From assembly GCA_023433185.1 (NCBI GenBank), contig JAEZEN010000585.1:1-15758 (forward strand): 15,758 bases of DNA. The letters run 5' to 3'. Made by a program: the position numbers and the translations under genes. Numbering within the stretch: the stretch's first letter is position 1; each line of letters starts with the position of its first letter. Of the stretch, positions 7,202 through 13,203 are shown one piece after another. The stretch is from Pseudomonadota bacterium (GTDB lineage: Bacteria > Pseudomonadota > Alphaproteobacteria > Rhizobiales > Kaistiaceae). Under the pieces are notes generated by a model, which made no database searches, had not been told where the DNA came from, and saw only the letters and a program-made list of their open reading frames with translations.

Positions 7202-7621
7202 ATGCGCCACCGTAATTCCGGCCGGAAGCTGAACCGGGACTCGAGTCACCGCAAGGCGATGTTCGCCAACCTGGCGGGCTCGCTCATCGTGCACGAGCAG
7301 GTGGTGACCACCCTGCCCAAGGCGAAGGACCTGCGTCCGATCGTCGAGAAGCTGGTCACCCTCGCCAAGCGCGGCGACCTTCATGCCCGCCGCCAGGCGA
7401 TCTCCCAGCTGCGCTCGATCCCGGTGGTCAAGAAGCTCTTCGAGACCATCGGCCCGCGCTACAAGGATCGCCAGGGCGGCTATACCCGCGTCCTCAAGGC
7501 CGGCTTCCGCTATGGCGACAGCGCGCCGGTCGCGGTGATCGAGTTCGTGGACCGCGATGTCGAGGCGAAGGGCGCTCCGGACCGGGAGCGGACCGCCGCG
7601 GCGGAAGCCGCCGCGGCCTGA
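7202..7621 (+). CDS. rplQ: 50S ribosomal protein L17
   Basis: A 139-residue L17, a large-subunit protein near the exit tunnel. It begins [20 protein letters not shown] and has [23 protein letters not shown] and [16 protein letters not shown], with an Ala-rich tail. ATG 7202 gives the universally conserved N terminus and has GGAGAGGG just upstream; the ATG at 7190 adds four residues and precedes that site. It is the last gene before the operon terminator. Confidence 0.97.
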   Translation: MRHRNSGRKLNRDSSHRKAMFANLAGSLIVHEQVVTTLPKAKDLRPIVEKLVTLAKRGDLHARRQAISQLRSIPVVKKLFETIGPRYKDRQGGYTRVLKAGFRYGDSAPVAVIEFVDRDVEAKGAPDRERTAAAEAAAA

Positions 7622-7657
7622 GTCTCGCGCGCGCGTCGCGCCACGTCCTCATGCAGG

Positions 7658-7682
7658 AAAGGCGGCCGCGGGCCGCCTTTTT
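7658..7682 (+). terminator. Rho-independent terminator of the ribosomal operon
   Basis: AAAGGCGGCC (7658-7667) pairs with GGCCGCCTTT (7671-7680) around the loop GCG, ending in TTTTT (7678-7682). It starts 36 nt after rplQ. The A-rich left side gives a weaker U-run on the other strand, so it may also help stop the convergent GGDEF transcript. Confidence 0.9.
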
Positions 7683-7712
7683 CGTCGTATGTCCTGCGCC
7701 GCCGGGGACCGG

Positions 7713-8711
7713 TCACGCCATGTGCACCCGGTTGCGGCCGAGTCGCTTCGCCTCGTAGACCGCTTGGTCGGCGCGTTTGATGACGCTCTCCACCGCTTCG
7801 TCTTCGGGGGACGCGACGGCGACGCCAATGCTGACCGTGACGTGCGGCCCGCCCTCGCGCGCGGATTCTTCGATCTTCTTCCTGATGCGCTCCGCGATGT
7901 CGGTGGCGTCCACCGGCGATGCCTCGGGAAGGAAGATGCAGAACTCTTCGCCGCCCAGCCTCCCGATATAGTCGCAGTTCCGGATGACCGAGCTGCTGTC
8001 AGAAACGAGGCGCCGCAGCACGTCGTCGCCTGTGGCATGACCGAATGTGTCGTTGATCGCCTTGAAGTGGTCGGCGTCCAGGAAGAGGCAGACGAATGAG
8101 GCACCGCGGCGTCTGGCCCGCGCCAGATCGCGCTCCCCGGCCGCGACGAAGGCGCGGCGCTGCATCGCCCCGGTGAGGTTGTCGGTGTTGGCGGCGAGTT
8201 TCAGTTCGATCTGTTCCACCACGAGATCGGCGAGGCCGCTCAGGACCGAGAGCTCCCGTTCGCTCGGCTCCCGCGGCACCCGGTCCACCGCGCAAAGGGT
8301 TCCGAGAGCGTGGCCTCCCGCGGTTCGGAGCGGAACGCCCGCATAGAAGCGGATGTGCGGGTCGGCGGTGACCGAAGGGTTGTTCGCGAAGCGGGAATCA
8401 AGGGTCGCATCGGGAACGACGAGCACCTCTCCAATCGCCACCGCATGGGAGCAGAATGATTGCCAGCGAGGGCTTTCCGAGCCTGAGAGGCCGACCGATG
8501 CCTTGAGCCAGGCCCGCTCCCGGTCGACGAGCGTCACCGCCGCCATGGGAACATGCAGGGCATTGGTCACTAGGCGGACGATGCTGTCAAACTCCGGCTC
8601 CCGCGGGGTGTCCAGCAGTCCGGTCTTGTTGAGTTCGACGAGACGAGCTTCTTCCTGCGGCGACATCGCCAGATGATCGTAGGCGGGTATGGACGGCTCG
8701 GCCGGTCTCAT
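7713..8711 (-). CDS. GAF-GGDEF diguanylate cyclase
   Basis: A 332-residue soluble protein predicted to make cyclic di-GMP from two GTP. A GAF domain spans about residues 30-165 (AAVTLVDRERAWLKASVGL, then DPHIRFYAGVPL and GTLCAVDRVPRE). The GGDEF domain spans about 175-332: LDADHFKAINDTFGHATGDD, the active-site motif GGEEF at 253-257, and RNCD at 244-247, five residues before it, the allosteric inhibitory I-site. No membrane segment or signal peptide is seen. ATG 8711 has GGAG upstream and fits a short leader from the -10 box at 8738-8743; in-frame ATGs at 8726 and 8723 are alternatives. It is convergent with rplQ. The ligand sensed by GAF is unknown. Confidence 0.93.
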   Translation of the reverse strand: MRPAEPSIPAYDHLAMSPQEEARLVELNKTGLLDTPREPEFDSIVRLVTNALHVPMAAVTLVDRERAWLKASVGLSGSESPRWQSFCSHAVAIGEVLVVPDATLDSRFANNPSVTADPHIRFYAGVPLRTAGGHALGTLCAVDRVPREPSERELSVLSGLADLVVEQIELKLAANTDNLTGAMQRRAFVAAGERDLARARRRGASFVCLFLDADHFKAINDTFGHATGDDVLRRLVSDSSSVIRNCDYIGRLGGEEFCIFLPEASPVDATDIAERIRKKIEESAREGGPHVTVSIGVAVASPEDEAVESVIKRADQAVYEAKRLGRNRVHMA

Positions 8712-8737
8712 CGATCTCCACATCATTTGTCACTGTC

Positions 8738-8746
8738 ATTATCACA
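8738..8746 (-). promoter_or_regulatory. Candidate extended -10 promoter of the GGDEF gene
   Basis: On the minus strand TGTGATAAT reads as an extended -10 element (TG, one base, GATAAT). No convincing -35 hexamer is present at 16-18 nt upstream, which is tolerated with an extended -10. Transcription would start about 20 nt before ATG 8711. Confidence 0.4.
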
Positions 8747-8881
8747 TACTTCCGGCCGCCGGCGTAGCCGCATTCGCAGGTCCGCACGGCGACATGACGG
8801 AATCCCGGCACGGCCTTCCCGGGTTCTGTCCCCAGTCGGCCGATCAACTGGTTCCGGCGCCGGAGGCCCGTCCGAAGGCCG

Positions 8882-8897
8882 CCGGCGCAAGCGCCGG
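8882..8897. repeat. Stem-loop with GCGCAAGCGC core (copy 1)
   Basis: CCGGCG-CAAG-CGCCGG, a perfect 6-bp stem. It lies downstream of purS on the minus strand, without a T-run, in the 264-nt gap between purS and the GGDEF gene. The rest of that gap shows no supported gene. Confidence 0.5.
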
Positions 8898-8932
8898 ATC
8901 GACAGGCCGTCGGCAACCAGACCGTGTGGGAG

Positions 8933-8946
8933 GAGCGCTTGCGCTC
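8933..8946. repeat. Stem-loop with GCGCAAGCGC core (copy 2, minus-strand reading)
   Basis: GAGCGCTTGCGCTC, whose reverse complement contains GCGCAAGCGC. It is 29 nt beyond the purS stop and could serve, with copy 1, as a weak or Rho-assisted end for the purC-purS transcript. No U-run follows. Confidence 0.45.
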
Positions 8947-8975
8947 GCGCGGGGGGCAGGTCGCCAGTCGCGCCC

Positions 8976-9215
8976 TTAGCGCAGTTCGACCGAATAGTCC
9001 TCGATGACGAGGTTGGCGAGCAGCGTCTCGCACATGCGGTCAAGCGCCGCCTTCGCCGCCACCGGATCGGTCGCGGCCAGCTCGATGTCGAAGATCTTGC
9101 CCTGCCGGACGCCGGCGACGCCGTCGAAGCCGAGCGTCGCCAGTGCGCCTTCGATCGCCTTGCCCTGCGGGTCGAGGATGCCGTCCCGCAGGGTCACCGT
9201 GACGCGTGCCTTCAC
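8976..9215 (-). CDS. purS: Phosphoribosylformylglycinamidine synthase subunit PurS
   Basis: A 79-residue PurS, the small bridging subunit that joins PurL and PurQ in the three-part FGAM synthetase of step four of purine synthesis. MKARVTVTLRDGILDPQGKA and IFDIELA are family hallmarks and the length is typical. Initiation is at GTG 9215 with only a weak ribosome-binding site, 15 nt after the purC stop, so coupling to purC is likely. The partner genes purQ and purL, often immediately downstream in this group, are absent from the window. Confidence 0.95.
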   Translation of the reverse strand: MKARVTVTLRDGILDPQGKAIEGALATLGFDGVAGVRQGKIFDIELAATDPVAAKAALDRMCETLLANLVIEDYSVELR

Positions 9216-9230
9216 GAGCCCGACCCGCGC

Positions 9231-9995
9231 CTACTGCACCAGCACCGGGCCGTTGCCCTTCGGCCGCTCGCTCTCGACGAGGATGCCGAGCCGGCGTGCG
9301 ACCTCCTGGTAGGCCTCGAGGAGGCCGCCCAGGTCGCGGCGGAAGCGATCCTTGTCGAGCTTGTCCTTGGTCTGGACATCCCACAGCCGGCAGCTGTCCG
9401 GCGAGATCTCGTCGGCGACCACCACCCGCATCATGTCGTTCTCCCACAGCCGCCCGCACTCGATCTTGAAGTCGACGAGCTGGATGCCGGCGCCAAGGAA
9501 GAGGCCGGCGAGGAAGTCGTTGACCCGGATGGCCAGGGCCATGATGTCGTCGATCTCCTGGGGCGTCGCCCAGCCGAAGGCGGTGATGTGTTCCTCGCTG
9601 ACCATCGGGTCGCCGAGTTCGTCGTTCTTGTAGTAGAACTCGATGATCGACCGGGGGAGGACGGTACCCTCCTCGATGCCGAGGCGCTCCGACAGGGAGC
9701 CCGCGGCGACGTTGCGGACCACCACCTCCAGCGGGATGATCTCCACCTCGCGGATGAGCTGCTCCCGCATGTTGAGGCGCCGGATGAAATGGGTCGGGAT
9801 GCCCATCCGGTTCAGGTGGTTGAAGATGTGCTCGGAGATCCGGTTGTTCAGGACCCCCTTGCCGTCGACGACGTCCATCTTCTTCTTGTTGAACGCAGTG
9901 GCGTCGTCCTTGAAGAACTGGACGAGGGTGCCGGGCTCCGGCCCCTCGAACAGGATCTTGGCCTTGCCTTCATAAATGCGCCGCCGACGATTCAT
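9231..9995 (-). CDS. purC: SAICAR synthase (phosphoribosylaminoimidazole-succinocarboxamide synthase)
   Basis: A 254-residue cytosolic enzyme that condenses CAIR with aspartate using ATP; its product is cleaved by PurB, also encoded in this window. Landmarks: [20 protein letters not shown] at the N terminus, [28 protein letters not shown] and the [13 protein letters not shown] signature. ATG 9995 ([11 protein letters not shown]) matches the usual alphaproteobacterial start and length; an in-frame ATG at 10025 would add [10 protein letters not shown], and neither has a strong ribosome-binding site, so the start is somewhat uncertain. First gene of a purC-purS pair. Confidence 0.96.
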   Translation of the reverse strand: MNRRRRIYEGKAKILFEGPEPGTLVQFFKDDATAFNKKKMDVVDGKGVLNNRISEHIFNHLNRMGIPTHFIRRLNMREQLIREVEIIPLEVVVRNVAAGSLSERLGIEEGTVLPRSIIEFYYKNDELGDPMVSEEHITAFGWATPQEIDDIMALAIRVNDFLAGLFLGAGIQLVDFKIECGRLWENDMMRVVVADEISPDSCRLWDVQTKDKLDKDRFRRDLGGLLEAYQEVARRLGILVESERPKGNGPVLVQ

Positions 9996-10101
9996 GGGCA
10001 CATACCGTGGTTTGAGGATGTCCATATCAGATTGGGGTCCGGGAATACCTTGCCGTATCAGGGGCCTACGGCCGACTCGGGTTTGCGGGACCGCCGTTCG
10101 C

Positions 10102-10146
10102 GGAGACCATATTCCATTGGTCCCCGATAAACAATCGTGGTCCCCG
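10102..10146. promoter_or_regulatory. Cluster of TGGTCCCC boxes between divergent purC and the zeta gene
   Basis: TGGTCCCCG occurs at 10118-10126 and again at 10138-10146, exactly 20 bp apart (about two helical turns). A third related box in opposite orientation, GGAGACCA at 10102-10109, forms a 7-of-8 inverted repeat with the first across 8 bp. The location, inside the 265-nt divergent spacer, suggests a protein-binding site. No matching regulator is recognised. Confidence 0.4.
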
Positions 10147-10187
10147 GAGGCCGGCCTTGGCGGCGGGGGAGGTCGCTGGCCTCGGCG

Positions 10188-10214
10188 TTGATTTAGTCAT
10201 GTCGTGGCTATATG
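10188..10214 (+). promoter_or_regulatory. Possible promoter of the DUF1476 gene
   Basis: TTGATT (10188-10193) is followed by GCTATATGC containing TATATG (10209-10214, 15-nt spacing). CTATAT resembles the rhizobial -10 consensus, but spacing is short, so this is tentative. Confidence 0.3.
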
Positions 10215-10247
10215 CAAGGGCCGCGCAGATCGTGTGACAGCCGCGAC

Positions 10248-10253
10248 GAGGAG
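10248..10253 (+). promoter_or_regulatory. Shine-Dalgarno fixing a GTG start
   Basis: GAGGAG is 7 nt before GTG 10261 and selects that start over an ATG at 10204, which would add 19 residues foreign to the family. Confidence 0.75.
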
Positions 10254-10260
10254 TTCTTCC

Positions 10261-10584
10261 GTGACCACTTTCGACAAGCGCCAGGATGCGTTCGAGGCGA
10301 AGTTCGCGCGGGACGCGGAGCTTCGCTTCAAGGCCCAGGCCCGCCGCAACCGTCTGCTCGGCATGTGGGCGGCGGAGAAGCTCGGCAAGACCGGCGACGC
10401 GGCGGTCGAATACGCCAAGTCTGTGGTCGCGGCCGATTTCGAGGAGGCCGGCGAGGAGGATGTGTTCCGCAAGGTCCGCGCCGATTTCGACGCCGCCGGC
10501 GTTTACCAGTCCGATCACCAGATCCGCCGCACCATGGCGGAACTGATGCAGACGGCGATCGACCAGATCGAGGCGGGCACCTAG
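10261..10584 (+). CDS. ATPase inhibitor subunit zeta (DUF1476)
   Basis: A 107-residue protein of the alphaproteobacterial DUF1476 family. In Paracoccus denitrificans a member is the zeta subunit that inhibits the F1 part of ATP synthase through its N-terminal segment. Readable family stretches are TTFDKRQDAFEAKFARD, LRFKAQARRNRLLGMWAAEK, ADFEEAGEEDVFRKV and SDHQIRRTM. The start is GTG with a good ribosome-binding site. It is divergent from purC, a neighbourhood I recall as common in Rhizobiales. In some rhizobial relatives inhibition is weak, so activity here is inferred. Confidence 0.92.
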   Translation: MTTFDKRQDAFEAKFARDAELRFKAQARRNRLLGMWAAEKLGKTGDAAVEYAKSVVAADFEEAGEEDVFRKVRADFDAAGVYQSDHQIRRTMAELMQTAIDQIEAGT

Positions 10585-10612
10585 CGGCTTCCGGCCGCGC
10601 AAGGGGGGCGTC

Positions 10613-11380
10613 ATGGCGGGACTGGCCGAGCGCCTGCGGGCGGGCGAGACGCTGATCTCCGGCTGGACGCAGCTTCCGGAGCCGCTGGTCTCCGAGCTCG
10701 TCGCCCGGCAGGGTTTCGATGCGGTGACCATGGACATGCAGCATGGTCTCCATGACACCCAGTCCGTCATGCGTGCCATCGGCGGCGTCGCCTATGCCGG
10801 CAGGCCCGCCGTCGTCCGCATTGCCGTCGGCGACAACGCCATGGCGAGCCGCGCCCTCGATTTCGGCGCCGAGGCGGTGATCGCGCCGATGATCAACAGC
10901 GCCGACGACGCGCGGGCGCTGGTCTCCGCCACCAAGTATCCGCCGGTCGGCGATCGCAGCTGGGGGCCAATCCGGGCGATGACGGTGCTCGCCGTGCCCG
11001 ACCTCGCGACCCAGCTTCGCACCGCCAACGACACCACCATGGTCTTCGCCATGGTCGAGACCGCGCGGGCCCTCGCGGTGGTCGACGAGATCCTCGCCGT
11101 CGAGGGCCTCGACGGCGTGTTCATTGGCCCCTCCGATCTCTCCGTCACCCTCTCCGGAGGCAAGGAGATCGCCGCGACCGCCGACTGGCTCGACGCGCCG
11201 ATCCGGACGCTCGCCGCGCGCGCCGCCGCGGCCGGCAAGGTCTCCGGCGCCTTCGCGGTGAATGCCGCCCGCGGCCGCTTCTTCATCGATTGCGGCTACC
11301 GCTTCGTCTGCCTCGGCGCCGACCAGACCTATCTGGCGGAGGGCGCCAGGGCGATGCTCGCCGCCGCACGGGGGGCCTGA
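10613..11380 (+). CDS. HpcH/HpaI family class II aldolase
   Basis: A 255-residue TIM-barrel protein. Residues match E. coli HpaI positions closely: His44, Arg69 (VVRI), Glu149 in MVETARA and Asp175 in IGPSDLS, the last two being metal ligands. Such enzymes reversibly cleave 2-oxo acids such as 4-hydroxy-2-oxoheptanedioate or 2-dehydro-3-deoxyglucarate to pyruvate plus an aldehyde. The motif before His44 reads DMQHG rather than the DGEHAP of HpaI, placing it in a different subgroup whose substrate I cannot name. AAGGGGGG precedes the ATG, 28 nt after the zeta gene, so the two may be co-transcribed. No aromatic-degradation genes are nearby. Confidence 0.9.
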   Translation: MAGLAERLRAGETLISGWTQLPEPLVSELVARQGFDAVTMDMQHGLHDTQSVMRAIGGVAYAGRPAVVRIAVGDNAMASRALDFGAEAVIAPMINSADDARALVSATKYPPVGDRSWGPIRAMTVLAVPDLATQLRTANDTTMVFAMVETARALAVVDEILAVEGLDGVFIGPSDLSVTLSGGKEIAATADWLDAPIRTLAARAAAAGKVSGAFAVNAARGRFFIDCGYRFVCLGADQTYLAEGARAMLAAARGA

Positions 11381-11403
11381 TCCTGTCATCCGCGGGCAAC
11401 GGC

Positions 11404-11419
11404 GTTGCGCAAGCGCAAC
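11404..11419. repeat. Stem-loop with GCGCAAGCGC core (copy 3)
   Basis: GTTGCG-CAAG-CGCAAC, 24 nt after the aldolase stop. It has no U-run and could be the end of the aldolase transcript. It shares its 10-nt centre with the stem-loops at 8882 and 8933. The remaining spacer up to 11537 holds a TTGACT at 11452-11457 but no well-spaced -10 box. Confidence 0.45.
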
Positions 11420-11537
11420 ACGCTCCGGCAAAAGGTGGAATCGCATTCGATTTGACTTGTACGGACCGGCTTGAACCGGGCCTAATGGCGTCGGGGATAA
11501 GGCCGTGACTTCGGGGGAATGGGGCGGCGAACGCACC

Positions 11538-12290
11538 ATGATGCGAACGCCGAACAGCGCAGTGAAGGGTTTCATCGCCCTTTCTGCGCTGTTGTCTTTT
11601 GTGGGCTCCGCTGCGGCCGGCGGCCTGGGCGATGACTTCGACATCGCCTTCGGCGCCGCGGTCACCAGCGACTACATCTACAACGGCATCAGCCAGAGCG
11701 ACGGCAAGCCCGCGCTCCAGGGCTATGTCGAGGCCAATTACGGAATCTTCTACGCCGGGGCGTGGGCGTCGAACGTCGATTTCGGCGATCCCGACGTCGA
11801 GATCGACCTCTATGCCGGCATCCGGCCCGAGACCGACAGCGCGGCCTTCGACCTCGGCTATGTCCGCTACGTCTATGCCGACGGCACGTCGCCGGACTAT
11901 GGCGCCCTCGTCGCCAGTGCCGAGTACTACGCCACGGAGGCCCTGACGGTCGGCGGCAACGTCAACTTCTCCCCCGACTATTCGCAGATGGACGGCTATG
12001 CGCTGTGGCTCGAGGGCACGGCGGATTATGCGCTGCCCGCCGATTTCGGCGTCTCTGCGGGCCTGGGCTACCAGTATTTCGAGGACTCCCTCGCGCTTCC
12101 CGACTACTGGACCTGGAACGCCGGCGTCTACTGGACGTGGCGGGAGTCGCTGACGATCGATCTTCGCTACGTCGGCAGCGGCCTGTCGCGCGGCGAGTGC
12201 GCGGCCCTCATGTCGCGGAGCGCCTGCGGGCACCGCCTCCTCGCGACCCTTTCGGTGGATACCGCGCTCTCCGCGCTCGTGGCCAAGTAG
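11538..12290 (+). CDS. TIGR02001 family exported (outer membrane type) protein
   Basis: A 250-residue protein with a signal peptide (MMRTPNSAVKGFIALSAL through VGSAAA, cleavage near residue 25). The mature part has the family stretch VTSDYIYNGISQSDGKPALQ followed by YAGAWASNVDF, then alternating aromatic/polar strands (DLYAGIRPE, FDLGYVRYVYADG, SAGLGYQYFED, YWTWNAGVYWTW) typical of a small beta-barrel. Two Cys near the end (GECAALMSRSACG) could form a disulfide. Start 11538 is chosen because it gives a clean signal peptide; GTG 11505 would add eleven residues. Function in the family is not established; it is likely at the outer membrane. Convergent with the LprI-like gene. Confidence 0.85.
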   Translation: MMRTPNSAVKGFIALSALLSFVGSAAAGGLGDDFDIAFGAAVTSDYIYNGISQSDGKPALQGYVEANYGIFYAGAWASNVDFGDPDVEIDLYAGIRPETDSAAFDLGYVRYVYADGTSPDYGALVASAEYYATEALTVGGNVNFSPDYSQMDGYALWLEGTADYALPADFGVSAGLGYQYFEDSLALPDYWTWNAGVYWTWRESLTIDLRYVGSGLSRGECAALMSRSACGHRLLATLSVDTALSALVAK

Positions 12291-12292
12291 GC

Positions 12293-12310
12293 AGGCGAGG
12301 ACAGTCGCCT
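12293..12310. terminator. Weak convergent terminator candidate
   Basis: AGGCGA (12293-12298) pairs with TCGCCT (12305-12310) around GGACAG in the 24-nt gap between two convergent genes, with TTT overlapping the right side. The stem is short and the U-run poor, so efficiency is doubtful. Confidence 0.4.
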
Positions 12311-12314
12311 TTCA

Positions 12315-12674
12315 CTACTCGGCGGTGCATTCCTGTGTGATGCTCGCCGTGATCTGCTGCTTCAGCGTCGCGATGCGCTGGTTGTAGGCGCTCGTCAGAC
12401 AGGCGACATTGGTGCCGCAGGCGGCGCGCGTCTCGAGGAAGGCGTGCGCCTCGTCCTGGCGGTTGCCGCTCATCCCCATCAGGAACGGGATCTGGCTGTA
12501 GGCGAACCACAGCCCGCCCATCTCCGAATCGAGCGCCGACACGGCGGGGTTGGCGCAGATCGCGATCTCGTCGGGCGCCGCCGCCTTGCTGCAGTCGAAG
12601 CTTGCCGCGGAGGCGGGGAGGGCGAGGGCGGCGAGGAGTGCGGTGGCGGCGGTCAGGGTCGCTAGGCTGCGCAT
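12315..12674 (-). CDS. LprI-like (DUF1311) exported small protein
   Basis: A 119-residue protein with a signal peptide (MRSLATLTAATALLAALALP, cleavage after ASA near residue 23). The mature start SFDCSKAAAPDEIAICANP is the hallmark of the DUF1311/LprI N-terminal domain, named after a mycobacterial lysozyme inhibitor. Further Cys at ACGTNVACL complete two likely disulfide pairs, with a fifth Cys near the end. AAGGAGA lies 6 nt before the ATG, so the longer upstream reading frame is not used. It follows gpx by 23 nt. Lysozyme inhibition is a family suggestion, not shown here. Confidence 0.85.
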   Translation of the reverse strand: MRSLATLTAATALLAALALPASAASFDCSKAAAPDEIAICANPAVSALDSEMGGLWFAYSQIPFLMGMSGNRQDEAHAFLETRAACGTNVACLTSAYNQRIATLKQQITASITQECTAE

Positions 12675-12697
12675 GGCGTCTCTCCTTGCGGGCGGGT

Positions 12698-13189
12698 TCA
12701 GCGGGGCTTCGAAATCTCCGCCTCGATCGCCGCGACCAGCGTCGGATCCTCCGGCTCGGTCTTCGGCGCAAAGCGGGCGACGACCGTGCCGTCGCGGCCG
12801 ACGAGGAACTTCTCGAAGTTCCAGCGGATGTCGCCGTCGGCCGGCTGGGCATCGATCAGTGCCGCGTAGAGCGGGTGCCGGCCGGGCCCGTTGACGTCGA
12901 TCTTGGCGAACAGCGGGAACTGGACGCCATAGGTCAGGCGGCAGAACTCGGCGATCTCGGCCTCGCTGCCCGGCTCCTGGCCCATGAACTGGTTGCACGG
13001 GAAGCCAAGCACCTCGAAGCCCTCCGCCTTGTGCGCCGCGTGGAGTTTCTCGAGGCCGTCATATTGCGGCGTCAGCCCGCATTTCGAGGCGCCGTTGACG
13101 ATCAGCAGGACATCGCCGCGGTACTCCGCGAGGGTCGCCGGCGTGCTGTCGATGCGCTTGAGGGGGATGTCGTAGAGCGACGCGGTCAC
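12698..13189 (-). CDS. Glutathione peroxidase family thiol peroxidase
   Basis: A 163-residue cytosolic peroxidase with Cys in place of selenocysteine. The tetrad is readable: Cys37 (NGASKCGLTPQY), Gln71 (GQEP), Trp123 and Asn124 (WNFEKFLV). Cys83 in EFCRLTYGV is at the position of the resolving Cys of thioredoxin-dependent members, so the reductant may be thioredoxin rather than glutathione. The start is GTG 13189; AAGGAG overlaps the purB stop, 8 nt upstream. The 12-nt gap to purB implies one operon. Confidence 0.94.
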   Translation of the reverse strand: MTASLYDIPLKRIDSTPATLAEYRGDVLLIVNGASKCGLTPQYDGLEKLHAAHKAEGFEVLGFPCNQFMGQEPGSEAEIAEFCRLTYGVQFPLFAKIDVNGPGRHPLYAALIDAQPADGDIRWNFEKFLVGRDGTVVARFAPKTEPEDPTLVAAIEAEISKPR

Positions 13190-13197
13190 TGCTGGTT

Positions 13198-13203
13198 CTC
13201 CTT
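13198..13203 (-). promoter_or_regulatory. Shine-Dalgarno of gpx overlapping the purB stop
   Basis: On the minus strand TAAGGAG merges the purB TAA with AAGGAG, 8 nt before GTG 13189. This arrangement supports coupled translation and the GTG start. Confidence 0.8.

Noticed and set aside
6007..7203. Long minus-strand open frame (398 codons) opposite rpoA
   Set aside because: It covers a certain rpoA gene and its composition is that of a GC-rich shadow frame.
7626..7640. Alternating CG run after rplQ, a possible Z-DNA or repeat tract
   Set aside because: Short, and common by chance in DNA of this GC content; the true terminator follows it.
8587..9033. Minus-strand 148-codon frame crossing the purS-GGDEF spacer, with a protein-like stretch containing CECGYAGG
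   Set aside because: It overlaps purS and the GGDEF start, has no family resemblance, and the spacer part is better explained as promoter plus stem-loops.
8673..10130. Long plus-strand open frame (485 codons) across purS and purC
   Set aside because: It is antisense to two clearly recognised purine genes and has no recognisable domain.
11452..11501. TTGACT / GATAAG as a promoter for the TIGR02001 gene
   Set aside because: No pair of boxes has acceptable spacing; only an isolated -35-like hexamer is convincing.
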